A DNA stretch of 64,000 bases, taken from NCBI GenBank assembly GCA_044464765.1, contig JBIQKZ010000006.1, positions 1-64,000 of the forward strand. The letters are read 5' to 3'. Under the pieces are notes generated by a model, which saw only the letters and a program-made list of their open reading frames with translations, was not told the origin of the DNA and ran no database searches. Positions 35,336 through 45,389 of this stretch are shown here, in pieces. The translations under genes and the position numbers were made by a program. The DNA is from JBIQKZ01 sp044464765. Its GTDB lineage: Bacteria; Pseudomonadota; Gammaproteobacteria; Burkholderiales; Burkholderiaceae_B. Numbering within the stretch: position 1 is the stretch's first letter; each line of letters starts with the position of its first letter.

Positions 35336-36592
35336 ATGCACCTCACCGAACTAAAAGCACTGCACGTTTCGCAGTTGCTCGAAATGGCCGCCAGCCTGGA
35401 CATCGACAATGCCAGCCGCCTGCGCAAACAGGAAATCATGTTCGCCATCATGAAGCGCCGCGCCAAGCAAGGCGAGCAGATCTTCGGCGATGGCGTACTT
35501 GAAGTGCTGCCCGACGGTTTTGGCTTCCTGCGCTCGCCGGATACTTCCTATCTGGCCAGCACCGACGACATCTATATCTCGCCGTCGCAAATCCGGCGCT
35601 TCAACCTGCATACGGGCGATTCGATCGAAGGCGAAGTGCGCACCCCCAAGGACGGTGAACGCTACTTCGCCCTGGTCAAGGTGGACAAGGTCAACGGCAT
35701 GCAGCCCGAGGCCATCAAGCACCGGATCATGTTCGAGAACCTGACGCCGCTGCACCCCAACCAGGTCATGACGCTGGAACGCGACATCAAGTCCGAAGAG
35801 AACATCACCGGGCGCATCATGGACATCTTCGCCCCCATGGGCAAGGGCCAGCGCGCGCTCATCGTCGCCAGCCCCAAGTCGGGTAAAACGGTCATGATGC
35901 AACACATCGCGCATGCCATCACCACCAATTACCCCGACGCCACCATGATCGTGCTGCTGGTCGACGAACGCCCCGAGGAAGTCACCGAAATGCAGCGCAC
36001 CGTACGCGGCGAGGTGGTCGCATCGACCTTCGACGAACCCGCCACACGCCACGTGCAAGTGGCGGAAATGGTCATCGAAAAGGCCAAGCGCCTGGTCGAG
36101 CTGAAAAAAGACGTTGTCATCCTGCTCGACTCCATTACCCGCTTGGCGCGTGCCTACAACACCGTGGTGCCGGCCTCCGGCAAAGTGCTTACCGGCGGTG
36201 TCGACGCCAACGCCCTGCAACGTCCCAAGCGCTTTTTCGGCGCCGCGCGCAACCTCGAGGAAGGCGGTTCGCTGACCATCATCGGCACAGCCCTGATCGA
36301 AACCGGCAGCCGCATGGACGAGGTCATCTACGAAGAATTCAAGGGCACGGGCAACTCCGAGGTCCACCTCGAGCGCCGGCTGGCTGAAAAACGCGTCTAT
36401 CCGGCCATCAATCTGAACAAGTCCGGCACCCGCCGCGAAGAACTTCTGATCAAGCCTGAGCTACTGCAAAAGGTCTGGGTATTGCGCAAATTCATTCACG
36501 ATATGGACGAAGTTGCGGCCATGGAGTTCATTCTGGATAAAATCCGCGCCACAAAAACCAACGCGGAATTTTTCGAAATGATGAAGAAATAA
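35336..36592 (+). CDS. rho: transcription termination factor Rho
   Basis: A 418-residue hexameric RNA helicase that ends transcription at rho-dependent sites. The N-terminal RNA-binding domain (MHLTELKALHVSQLLEMA, GVLEVLPDGFGFLRSPD) is followed by the RecA-like motor with Walker A SPKSGKTVMM, LLVDERPEEVTEM and the Q/R-loop region GGVDANALQRPKRFFGAAR. Length equals that of the E. coli protein within one residue. It sits between trxA and gdhA. Confidence 0.98.
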   Translation: MHLTELKALHVSQLLEMAASLDIDNASRLRKQEIMFAIMKRRAKQGEQIFGDGVLEVLPDGFGFLRSPDTSYLASTDDIYISPSQIRRFNLHTGDSIEGEVRTPKDGERYFALVKVDKVNGMQPEAIKHRIMFENLTPLHPNQVMTLERDIKSEENITGRIMDIFAPMGKGQRALIVASPKSGKTVMMQHIAHAITTNYPDATMIVLLVDERPEEVTEMQRTVRGEVVASTFDEPATRHVQVAEMVIEKAKRLVELKKDVVILLDSITRLARAYNTVVPASGKVLTGGVDANALQRPKRFFGAARNLEEGGSLTIIGTALIETGSRMDEVIYEEFKGTGNSEVHLERRLAEKRVYPAINLNKSGTRREELLIKPELLQKVWVLRKFIHDMDEVAAMEFILDKIRATKTNAEFFEMMKK

Positions 36593-36609
36593 CCTTAGAG
36601 CACGACTTG

Positions 36610-37950
36610 ATGACACTACCAACGCTGAACCAATTTCTTGAACACGTCCAGGCCCGCGATCCCCACCAACCGGAGTTCATGCAGGCCGTCAAAGAAGTTA
36701 TGGGCTGCTTATGGCCATTTATCCAGCAAAACCCCCGCTATGCCGAGCTGGGTTTGCTGGAACGGCTGGTAGAGCCTGAACGCGCCATCCAGTTTCGCGT
36801 CTCCTGGGTCGACGATCAAGGCAAGGTGCACGTCAATCGAGCTTTCCGCATCCAGCACAATTCGGCCATCGGCCCCTTCAAGGGCGGAATGCGTTTCCAC
36901 CCATCGGTAAATCTTTCCATCCTCAAGTTTCTTGCGTTTGAACAGACCTTCAAGAACGCCCTGACCACCCTGCCCATGGGCGGCGGCAAAGGCGGCTCCG
37001 ACTTCGATCCCAAAGGAAAATCCGATGGCGAGGTCATGCGGTTCTGCCAGGCCTTGATGATCGAACTGTACCGCCACCTTGGGCCTGACACCGACATTCC
37101 CGCCGGCGATATTGGCGTTGGCGCCCGCGAAGTCGGCTTCATGGCGGGCATGATGAAGAAGCTGTCCAACTCGGCCGGCAGCGTGTTCACCGGCAAAGGC
37201 CGCACGTTCGGCGGCAGCCTGATCCGGCCTGAAGCCACTGGTTATGGCACGGTGTACTTTGCCGAGGAAATGCTCAAACATTCGCGCCATTCCCTTGAAG
37301 GCCAGACCGTCTCGGTGTCTGGTTCGGGCAATGTGGCGCAATTCGCCATTGAAAAATGCATGCAAATGGGCGCCAAGGTGGTGACGGTGTCCGACTCGCA
37401 CGGCTGCGTGGTCGACCTGGCAGGCTTCACCCCCGAAAAGCTCGAGGTTCTGGCCGACATCAAGAACAATCGCCGGGGCCGCATCGAAACCTATGCCCAA
37501 GAATTGAAACTGGATTACCAGGTGGGTAAACGCCCCTGGCATGTGCCGGTCGACGTCGCCCTGCCCTGCGCCACCCAGAATGAACTTGACCTGGAAGACG
37601 CCAAAACCCTGATCAAGAACGGTGTGCGTTGCGTGGCCGAAGGCGCCAATATGCCCACCAGCCTGGACGCGTGCAGCGCATTCATACAGGCGGGTGTCCT
37701 GTATGCGCCGGGCAAAGCCAGCAACGCCGGCGGCGTGGCTGTTTCGGGCCTGGAAATGAGCCAGAACTCCATGCGCCTGAACTGGACGCGTGACGAGGTC
37801 GACGGTCGGCTGCGCATGATCATGCAAGACATCCATGAGAACTGCGTGCGCTATGGCGACGAGGGCCATTCCGTCAACTACCTGAATGGCGCCAACATCG
37901 CCGGCTTCGTCAAAGTTGCCGAAGCCATGTTGCAGCAAGGCGTTTACTGA
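36610..37950 (+). CDS. gdhA: NADP-specific glutamate dehydrogenase
   Basis: A 446-residue hexameric glutamate dehydrogenase that aminates 2-oxoglutarate using NADPH. Conserved segments are KGGMRFHPSVNLSILKFLAFEQTFKNAL, PMGGGKGGSDFDPKGKSDGE (catalytic lysine), PAGDIGVGAREVGF and the nucleotide motif SGSGNVAQ. The ATG at 36610 is chosen over the TTG immediately before it. With glnE it places nitrogen-assimilation genes within about 5 kb, though they are not one operon. Confidence 0.97.
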   Translation: MTLPTLNQFLEHVQARDPHQPEFMQAVKEVMGCLWPFIQQNPRYAELGLLERLVEPERAIQFRVSWVDDQGKVHVNRAFRIQHNSAIGPFKGGMRFHPSVNLSILKFLAFEQTFKNALTTLPMGGGKGGSDFDPKGKSDGEVMRFCQALMIELYRHLGPDTDIPAGDIGVGAREVGFMAGMMKKLSNSAGSVFTGKGRTFGGSLIRPEATGYGTVYFAEEMLKHSRHSLEGQTVSVSGSGNVAQFAIEKCMQMGAKVVTVSDSHGCVVDLAGFTPEKLEVLADIKNNRRGRIETYAQELKLDYQVGKRPWHVPVDVALPCATQNELDLEDAKTLIKNGVRCVAEGANMPTSLDACSAFIQAGVLYAPGKASNAGGVAVSGLEMSQNSMRLNWTRDEVDGRLRMIMQDIHENCVRYGDEGHSVNYLNGANIAGFVKVAEAMLQQGVY

Positions 37951-37966
37951 TCCTGCTGCAAAGCGT

Positions 37967-40900
37967 TTACTGACCGCCCTGCGCCGGCGTCTTCGGAACG
38001 GTCGTATCGGAGGCCGACGCCGTCGAACCAGCCGTATCAGATACCGGCACCTCTTCAAGTTTAGGGTCGTCCCACGCGCCCGACACCTGATAATGGACCG
38101 TCATGGCGCTGGCCAAGGGCTTGCGCAGCAGCCACTGGGTCAGGAACGCTCCCACCCCGACAATGGGATTGATGGCAATACCCGCCGCGACGGAAGCACC
38201 GCTGATGTCCAGATTGGGCACGACCATGGCTTGCATGTCCAGCGTTTCAGTCACCAGGTCGGCGTCGCCGCCAAGGCTTATCGTGGCCACCGGCCCCGTC
38301 ACCCGATAATTGTTGGTGGTCATGATGCCGTCATTGATGCTCAGGGTTCCAGTCAGCCGATCAAAGGGAAAACCATCCTTGAAGGCCGAACCGGGCGAGA
38401 AATCGAAGGTGGCCAGACGCCGCAACGACTGCAGCGACAACAGCTCAAGTATTCGGGCGGAACGCGAGTGCACGGCGCTGAAACGCCCCTTGTCCAGTTC
38501 CACCTCGATCTTGCCATCGATATCCGAGCGCTTTAACGCCCACGGCATATTGCGCCATTCAATCTTGCCCTTGATTGTTCCCTTGCCCCCTTCAAGTCGA
38601 TCCGGAAAGCCGATATCCGTTAAATACGCTCCCGCGTCTTCAATCTCGGCGACGGCATCCAGCGTCAGGCCACGATCAGTGCCGCTCAGACGCCATTGGC
38701 CTGTACCATTCAACTGCGCTGTCCGTCCGCTCAGGCTCAGCTTGTCCAGGCGCCACAATTGCCCACGCTGTAAATTCACCCCTTCAACCGCCAAGCGGCC
38801 CACCGGGTGGCCATACAGGACGAACTTTTCAACGGCAAGTTTGATGGCGGGAATGTCGAGGTATTCCGATGCCAGCGCTGGCTCGCCCTCTGGCGCGTCG
38901 GATTCTGCCGCGTCCTTGCGACCCAGCGCAAGCCGATCGAATTTGGCATCGACATGGCCGGCGATCCGACCGCTTGCTTCCCGCCAGAAAATGGTGCCCG
39001 CCGTCTGTGTTGAACTGATATCGACGCGCCATGTCAGGGGCTCCACCCGCTTGGCGGTAAGTGTCGCCTTGTCGAGTTCCAACCCCTTGACCTGGATTTG
39101 GTCGGCCTGGAAGCGTGCCCGCTGCAGGGCAGGGAAAACCGGTTGACGAGCACCCTCCGACTCTCCGTCGGATTCGGAAAAGTCATTGATGACGGCTTCC
39201 CAGGCATCCAGGTCGAGACTCGAACGCTTGACGTCGATGCCAATACCGCTTTCAGGCGTCTCAAGGGGTTGATCGACAGCTACGCCGACTGCCCGGAAAT
39301 AAGGCCCTTTGGCGCCCTCGCGGCGTAAAAGCCGGGCGCGCACCAAGGAATTGGCCGTGATGTCCAGCACCGTATCGCGGGCCGTGCCCCCACTGGCCCA
39401 GCTAACCTTTAATGGCATCTCCGAAGCAGATTGCTTGCCCAGTGGCGCCGGCAGGTCGATGGCAAGCCCCTGCAGATCGGAACTGACCGTGACGGTTACC
39501 CGTCCCGCTGACTGTTGACGCAACTGCGCCTGATAAGGGAACGTCCCCTTCAGGCGCTGAAGACCCTCCAGATCGGCATAGCTGGCCAATGCATCGGCCT
39601 GGATGCGCCCCTTCAGGCTCAAGCCTGGCTCGCGCCCTCCCATGCCCCCGCCGAACACGGCTTCTCCTCCCAGGAAGCGACCCGTCAGTTGGTCGATCCT
39701 AACCCCTTCATCGGTGAACTCCAGACTGCCGTTCAGGTTTTCGAACGGCGGCGCTTGCGCCTGCATGGCCACGCTTCCGCCCGAAAAATGAATCGATCCA
39801 CGAACCGTGGTGTTCAGACTGTCCAACAGCGGAATGGTCAAGCTGAGAGGAACCCGCCATTGGCCATCCGCCTTGGCGTCGTCCAGAATATGGCCAAGAA
39901 TGTCCTGCAAAGGCGTGGTGCGTACCAGCGTCAGATAAGTTGACGCCTGCGCCTGGCTTTCCCCCTGGATGTCCAGAACGGCGCCGTATTCGATATTGGG
40001 TATTTGAGCCCGCACATTGTTCAACTGGATGGGCTGATCTGTAGCCGGCCATACAGTTGCCTCGTCGGCCACCATGCGCAGGTCCACCCGATGCAAAGAC
40101 ACCTTGCCCTTCATGTCGGTCAGGCGCGGCCAGCCGGCCTCCTGGCCTTCGGCAGGCAGATAGTCAATGATGCCGTCCCGGTAATCACCCGCAATCCGGA
40201 AGTCGCCCTGTTCGGGCGTCTCGCTAAAAGGAAAATGATCCAGGCTCCCGCGCAGCAAGACGGCGGCATTTTCGATCTGGCCATCCACTAATCCTTTGGC
40301 AAGCCACTCGCGCGCATCTAGGGAAACCGTATTTGGCAGGTACTCATCGATCGCGTCCAGGGACGCGCGGGCAAATGTCCCGTGCATATCCACGCTTCCG
40401 GAATCGCCCTCGGCGCCCTGCCGCCACTGGCCGCGAAACCCAAGATTCATGTCGTCATTGAGCAAGTGCGCCTGGCTTAGGTCGACGGATAGGCCCATGG
40501 GGCGCTGATGCGTTACCGTTCCGCCCAGGTCAATCACATCGAAATCGAGCGGGAGATCAAACTGTTCCGGCAAACGCAGGTCCAGGTTCCGTGCCCGGAT
40601 CGCAAACTGGACGGCTGCGGGCGTGCCGGTATGAACAGCGCCGGAAGGCGACGTGCCGCCACTGAGTTCTGCTTCGTGATCCGGGCGGCTCGCAGTCGCT
40701 GCGTTTATTCCCGTCGCACCCGTCACGCTCGCCATTTCAGGCGCGTCGTCGAGCGTCAAAGCGCGGGCAATCTGTTCTGCGCCATGCCACGCCCCCACGG
40801 CCGCCAGCCGTGCGGACTCGGCCAAGATAGCCGCGTCATCGCCCAAACGCCACTTGCCGTCCTTCACATCGACATCCAGCGCAAATCGATCCGGTTCGCC

Positions 40901-41746
40901 TCGCTCCACGCCTTGCCACCATCGGGCGGACACCTGGCCCGACTCGAGATCGCCCGGCACGTCCATCCAGGGCTGCCAGGCGCGCGGCGCCATGCCGTCC
41001 ACATGGGTATAGAGCATGCCGCTCCAGGCCGCCTTGTCCGTCGCCGGCAGATGCGCGTCCACCTTGTCGAAGCGCGAACGGATCGCCAAGGTGCGGCCCA
41101 AGGCCTCGGGCGGCGTGGCGTCGAGCGACAGGCTGTGCCCGCCGGCATCGCTGAGAAAATTAAGGGTGACCTTGCGCAGCACCAGGGGTTCGCCGGTGCG
41201 CATCGCATCACGCCACCGGATCACCATGTCATCCAGAACAATCTGCTCCTGGCGCGCCAGCCATTGCATCAAGGGCTGATCGAGCGAGATGGCCTCATCG
41301 TTCCCGCTCCCGTTCCCGTTTCCGTTCTCGCCCACGTCGAACGAATGCCCCAGCACCCAAAAACGGCCGTCCGTGTCGCGCCGAACATCAAGCCGCAAGC
41401 CGTGCGCCTGCAGGAGCACGAACTTGATCCTGCCATGGAGCAGATCGCGCCAGGCAAGTTCGGCCTGGACCGAGGGCAGTCTTAGCACCCGGCGGCCTTC
41501 GCCGTCGTAGAACGCAACACCCTGGAGATTGACCGTGGGGTTCAGGCCCTGAAGCCGGGCCGAGACCTGGTCCAGATGGACTTGCGTGCCCAGAGCGCTG
41601 GAAAGCTGGCTGGCAATATGAGGGCGCCAATGATCGATACTGGGCAACACGGCATAACGAAGCCCCAAGTACACCCCCGCAAGAACAAAGTAGACGATCA
41701 GCGCCACCACGCCCAGCAAACGGAATAAAGCGGAGACTCGAAGCAC
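37967..41746 (-). CDS. yhdP: YhdP/AsmA-like envelope protein
   Basis: A 1259-residue protein of the YhdP (TIGR02099, DUF3971) family in the AsmA/TamB group. One N-terminal helix (VSALFRLLGVVALIVYFVLAGVYLGL) anchors a long periplasmic beta-rich body and AsmA-like C-terminal part. In E. coli YhdP helps carry phospholipids between inner and outer membranes. The start is a GTG at 41746 with a poor ribosome-binding site. The stop is 13 bp from the convergent gdhA. The C-terminal 25 residues are a Ser/Thr/Ala-rich tail. Confidence 0.9.
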   Translation of the reverse strand: MLRVSALFRLLGVVALIVYFVLAGVYLGLRYAVLPSIDHWRPHIASQLSSALGTQVHLDQVSARLQGLNPTVNLQGVAFYDGEGRRVLRLPSVQAELAWRDLLHGRIKFVLLQAHGLRLDVRRDTDGRFWVLGHSFDVGENGNGNGSGNDEAISLDQPLMQWLARQEQIVLDDMVIRWRDAMRTGEPLVLRKVTLNFLSDAGGHSLSLDATPPEALGRTLAIRSRFDKVDAHLPATDKAAWSGMLYTHVDGMAPRAWQPWMDVPGDLESGQVSARWWQGVERGEPDRFALDVDVKDGKWRLGDDAAILAESARLAAVGAWHGAEQIARALTLDDAPEMASVTGATGINAATASRPDHEAELSGGTSPSGAVHTGTPAAVQFAIRARNLDLRLPEQFDLPLDFDVIDLGGTVTHQRPMGLSVDLSQAHLLNDDMNLGFRGQWRQGAEGDSGSVDMHGTFARASLDAIDEYLPNTVSLDAREWLAKGLVDGQIENAAVLLRGSLDHFPFSETPEQGDFRIAGDYRDGIIDYLPAEGQEAGWPRLTDMKGKVSLHRVDLRMVADEATVWPATDQPIQLNNVRAQIPNIEYGAVLDIQGESQAQASTYLTLVRTTPLQDILGHILDDAKADGQWRVPLSLTIPLLDSLNTTVRGSIHFSGGSVAMQAQAPPFENLNGSLEFTDEGVRIDQLTGRFLGGEAVFGGGMGGREPGLSLKGRIQADALASYADLEGLQRLKGTFPYQAQLRQQSAGRVTVTVSSDLQGLAIDLPAPLGKQSASEMPLKVSWASGGTARDTVLDITANSLVRARLLRREGAKGPYFRAVGVAVDQPLETPESGIGIDVKRSSLDLDAWEAVINDFSESDGESEGARQPVFPALQRARFQADQIQVKGLELDKATLTAKRVEPLTWRVDISSTQTAGTIFWREASGRIAGHVDAKFDRLALGRKDAAESDAPEGEPALASEYLDIPAIKLAVEKFVLYGHPVGRLAVEGVNLQRGQLWRLDKLSLSGRTAQLNGTGQWRLSGTDRGLTLDAVAEIEDAGAYLTDIGFPDRLEGGKGTIKGKIEWRNMPWALKRSDIDGKIEVELDKGRFSAVHSRSARILELLSLQSLRRLATFDFSPGSAFKDGFPFDRLTGTLSINDGIMTTNNYRVTGPVATISLGGDADLVTETLDMQAMVVPNLDISGASVAAGIAINPIVGVGAFLTQWLLRKPLASAMTVHYQVSGAWDDPKLEEVPVSDTAGSTASASDTTVPKTPAQGGQ

Positions 41747-41835
41747 GGAATTAATAGCCAGTACAGTTATAGTTGCAGTATCACTCGAACCTTATACCCG
41801 AAAACCCTCCCGCCGTCGTTAATTTTTGTGAACTC

Positions 41836-44715
41836 ATGACCCCTGATGCTCTGTTGCAGCCCGCGCTGGACTGGTCGGGCGCATTGCGCCGCAAAGCCGG
41901 CAATAATGCCGCGTTCGAACAATGGCTGACGCAAGCCTGCCGACAACCCGTCAGCTCCCGTCAAATCCAAGACTGGTTCGCCGAGCTGGCGGAATTGGCC
42001 GGCCCAGACCAGCCGGGGGCGCTATCCATCGAGCAAACGCGGAAGGTGCTGCGCCAGTTGCGCCAACGGGCTTTTTACACACTGATGGTGCGCGACATCA
42101 ATGGCACGGCGCCACTGGCGGAAGTCGTCGACGCCACCACGGCGCTGGCAGACCTGGCGATCGCAGAAGCCTATCGCAGTGTGACCACCGAAGCCGCCGC
42201 CGTACATGGCATCCCGCTGGACCCAGAAACCGGTTTGCCCCAGGAACTCCTGATCATTGGCATGGGCAAACTGGGCGGCAAGGAATTGAATGTTTCTTCG
42301 GATATCGATCTGATCATGCTGTACGCTGAAGAAGGGGAAACCAATGGCCGCCGCAAGATCAGTCATCATGAATTCTACGGGCGCATCACCCAACGGATGA
42401 TGCCCGTACTGTCTGAGCTGGATGCCGATGGCCACGTCTTTCGCACCGATTTACGCCTGCGGCCCGATGGCGATGCGGGGCCACTGGCCTGGAGCCTGGA
42501 CGCGCTGGAGCATTATTTGGTCAGCCAGGGCCGCGAATGGGAGCGCTATGCCTGGTTGAAGGCCAGGCCCATCAAGGCTCGGGCCTTCGAAGGCAGCGAA
42601 CCCGCTACGCAACTGGCGCAACTGGAAGCCTTGCGCATCCCTTTCGTCTACCGCAAATATTTCGACTTTGACGCCCTGTCCTCGCTGCGCGCCCTGCGCG
42701 AGCGCATCCGCCAGGACTGGCAGCGCCGCGCCTTGTCGCGCAACGGCATAGAAACCACGCATCACGTCAAATTGGGCGACGGTGGCATACGCGAGATCGA
42801 GTTCGTGGTCCAACTGACACAATTGATCCGCGGAGGGCGTCTTCCCTCGCTGCAAAAACGCGGCCTGCTGGCCGCCCTGCGGCGCCAGCGCAAGGCCGGC
42901 ATTATTGACCCGGACATCGCCGCAAACCTGGAAGCCGCCTATGTCTTCTTGCGCCGTACCGAGCACATGCTGCAATACCGCGAAGACGAGCAAACCCACC
43001 TATTACCCGTGGATCCAGAACTACGCGAAAAACTCGCGCACGCCATGGGCATGGAACCCACACTCTTCGAAGCGCAGCTTACCGAGCACCGCGCCTTCGT
43101 CAACCAGACCTTTCGCAATGCGTTTCGCATTGCCGGCATGGGTGAATCCGCCAACGGCGACAGCGCCGAGCAGGGCACGGCTGCAAGCCATGCGGCCAGT
43201 CCGTCGAGCCCCAGCCCAACGGCCAGTCCGTCCGATTCCCCCCCCTCATCCGTCCGGCCGAATACCGAATCCGAAGCCGACCCAGGCGACGACCTGCACC
43301 AGCAAATCACGCTCTTGATGGGCGAACACGCCGCCATGCTGACCCAACGGATCGACACCCTTCTGGACACCCACCGCATCCGCAGCTTGCCGGCCAACAG
43401 CCGGCGGCGCCTGGATGCCCTGCTGCCTGCCATCATCCAGGCGGCCACCCAAACCGCCCAGCCCGAACAGACCGCCGTGCGTCTGCTAGACCTGATCGAA
43501 CGAATCGCACAGCGCAGCGCGTATCTGGCCCTGTTGGCCGAATACCCGGAAACGCTGGCCCGGGTTGCGCGCATCGTAGGCTCCAGCCCGTGGGCCGCGC
43601 AGTATTTAAATCAATTCCCCTTGCTGCTCGACAGCCTTATCGAATGGCGATCGCTGATGAAACCGCCCGATCTGGCGCAGCACGCCCTGCAACTGCACGA
43701 GGAACTGGATGCCTGCGTCCTGCCCGACGGCAAGCCCGATGTCGAGCAGCAAATGAACCTGATGCGCGACCTTCAACGCCAAATCAGCTTTCAGTTGCTG
43801 GCGCAGGATCTGGCCGGGGAGCTAAGCGTCGAACGCCTGGCGGATCAGTTATCCGCTTTGGCCGACATGCTGCTGGAAGAAACAATCCACCGCGTCTGGC
43901 CTCTGATCCAGCCGCGCGAACAAGCGGGCAAACCACTTGTGCCACCCCGTTTTGCCATCATTGCCTACGGCAAGCTGGGCGGCAAAGAGCTGGGCTATGC
44001 GTCCGACCTGGACCTTGTCTTTTTATACGACGACCCGAGCGACGATGCAGGCGAGCTCTACGCCAAACTGGGGCGGCGCGTCGCCTCGTGGCTATCCACC
44101 ATGACGTCCTCGGGCAGGCTCTACGAAATCGACCTTCGTCTGCGCCCCGACGGCGATGCCGGCATGCTTGCCGTATCGCTGGATGCCTTCGAACAGTATC
44201 AACTGAAGCACGCCTGGCCATGGGAACACCAGGCCATTACCCGGGCACGCCACGCTGCCGGCGACCCACATGTCGGAGCCCGTTTCGAGGCCATTCGCCG
44301 GAAGGTCCTGCTATTGCCCCATGACCCCCTGCGCCTGAAGGAAGACGTGCGCGCCATGCGTGACAAGATCAGCGCGGGCCACCCCAACCCATCCAGCGAT
44401 TTCGACCTGAAGCACGATCGCGGAGGCATGGTCGACGTGGAATTCGTCACCCAGTATCTGGTGCTGTCTCATGCCGCCGCCCATCCTGTGCTGCTGGATA
44501 ACCTGGGCAATATCACCCTGCTTCGCCTGGCTGCCCAGGAAGGCCTGATTCCCGCACCGCTGGCCCACGAGGTGGCGAACGCCTACCGCACCTATCGGAA
44601 ACTACAGCACTCCCTGCGATTGCAGGGCGCCGAAAAGGCCCGGGTATCCCCGGATCTGCTGGCCAACGAGCGTGCGACGGTAAGGTTGTTGTGGGATACC
44701 GTCATCGGCGACTAA
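41836..44715 (+). CDS. glnE: bifunctional glutamine synthetase adenylyltransferase/deadenylase
   Basis: A 959-residue enzyme that adds AMP to or removes it from glutamine synthetase, under PII control. Both nucleotidyltransferase domains are visible: GMGKLGGKELNVSSDIDLI (deadenylase, about residue 140) and AYGKLGGKELGYASDLDLVF (adenylylase, about residue 711). Between them, residues about 436-488, lies a low-complexity Ser/Pro/Ala-rich stretch absent from typical GlnE, which makes the protein slightly long. The ATG at 41836 is chosen; the frame opens 21 codons earlier. Confidence 0.95.
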   Translation: MTPDALLQPALDWSGALRRKAGNNAAFEQWLTQACRQPVSSRQIQDWFAELAELAGPDQPGALSIEQTRKVLRQLRQRAFYTLMVRDINGTAPLAEVVDATTALADLAIAEAYRSVTTEAAAVHGIPLDPETGLPQELLIIGMGKLGGKELNVSSDIDLIMLYAEEGETNGRRKISHHEFYGRITQRMMPVLSELDADGHVFRTDLRLRPDGDAGPLAWSLDALEHYLVSQGREWERYAWLKARPIKARAFEGSEPATQLAQLEALRIPFVYRKYFDFDALSSLRALRERIRQDWQRRALSRNGIETTHHVKLGDGGIREIEFVVQLTQLIRGGRLPSLQKRGLLAALRRQRKAGIIDPDIAANLEAAYVFLRRTEHMLQYREDEQTHLLPVDPELREKLAHAMGMEPTLFEAQLTEHRAFVNQTFRNAFRIAGMGESANGDSAEQGTAASHAASPSSPSPTASPSDSPPSSVRPNTESEADPGDDLHQQITLLMGEHAAMLTQRIDTLLDTHRIRSLPANSRRRLDALLPAIIQAATQTAQPEQTAVRLLDLIERIAQRSAYLALLAEYPETLARVARIVGSSPWAAQYLNQFPLLLDSLIEWRSLMKPPDLAQHALQLHEELDACVLPDGKPDVEQQMNLMRDLQRQISFQLLAQDLAGELSVERLADQLSALADMLLEETIHRVWPLIQPREQAGKPLVPPRFAIIAYGKLGGKELGYASDLDLVFLYDDPSDDAGELYAKLGRRVASWLSTMTSSGRLYEIDLRLRPDGDAGMLAVSLDAFEQYQLKHAWPWEHQAITRARHAAGDPHVGARFEAIRRKVLLLPHDPLRLKEDVRAMRDKISAGHPNPSSDFDLKHDRGGMVDVEFVTQYLVLSHAAAHPVLLDNLGNITLLRLAAQEGLIPAPLAHEVANAYRTYRKLQHSLRLQGAEKARVSPDLLANERATVRLLWDTVIGD

Positions 44716-44725
44716 AATAGGGGGT

Positions 44726-45376
44726 ATGACCACTTTCCAGCGCCCCATTCTTCAACTGCCCGACAACCGGAAAAAAGTGTTGCTGCATTCGTGCTGCGCA
44801 CCCTGTTCCGGTGAAGTCATGGAAGCCATGACGGCCTCCGGCATTGAATACGCCATTTACTTTTATAACCCCAATATCCATCCCGATCGCGAATACGAAA
44901 TCCGCAAGAACGAAAACATCCGTTTCGCGCAGGAACACAATATTCCGTTCATCGACGCCGACTACGATAAAGACAACTGGTTCGAGCGGGTGAAGGGCCT
45001 GGAAAACGAACCAGAACGTGGCAAACGATGCGCCGCCTGCTTCGACATGCGCTTTGAGCGCACGGCTCTGTATGCCTACGAACACGGCTACGACACCATC
45101 AGCAGTTCGCTGGGCATCTCGCGCTGGAAAGACATGAACCAGATCAACGGCAGCGGCGAACGCGCCGCCGCTCGCTATCCGGGCATGCTGTACTGGACAT
45201 ACAACTGGCGCAAGGGCGGCGGCTCGGCCCGCATGATCGAAATCAGCAAGCGCGAGAACTTCTACCAGCAGGAATATTGCGGCTGCATCTATTCACTGCG
45301 CGACACCAATCGGCACCGCCGCTCCCAAGGCCGCGAAGCCATCGAGATCGGCGTCAAATTCTACGGCCAGGAATAA
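44726..45376 (+). CDS. queH: epoxyqueuosine reductase QueH
   Basis: A 216-residue member of the QueH (formerly DUF208) family that performs the last step of queuosine tRNA modification, reducing epoxyqueuosine, without the cobalamin used by QueG. The iron-sulphur and catalytic cysteines are visible in LLHSCCAPCSG, KRCAACFDMR and QEYCGCIYS. AGGGGGT precedes the ATG, 10 bp after glnE. Another queuosine gene, queF, lies at 57.3 kb. Confidence 0.93.
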   Translation: MTTFQRPILQLPDNRKKVLLHSCCAPCSGEVMEAMTASGIEYAIYFYNPNIHPDREYEIRKNENIRFAQEHNIPFIDADYDKDNWFERVKGLENEPERGKRCAACFDMRFERTALYAYEHGYDTISSSLGISRWKDMNQINGSGERAAARYPGMLYWTYNWRKGGGSARMIEISKRENFYQQEYCGCIYSLRDTNRHRRSQGREAIEIGVKFYGQE

Positions 45377-45389
45377 AGAACAACCCTGC

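Noticed and set aside
36709..38058. Minus-strand frame of 449 residues
   Set aside because: It is antisense to gdhA, which has all its catalytic motifs.
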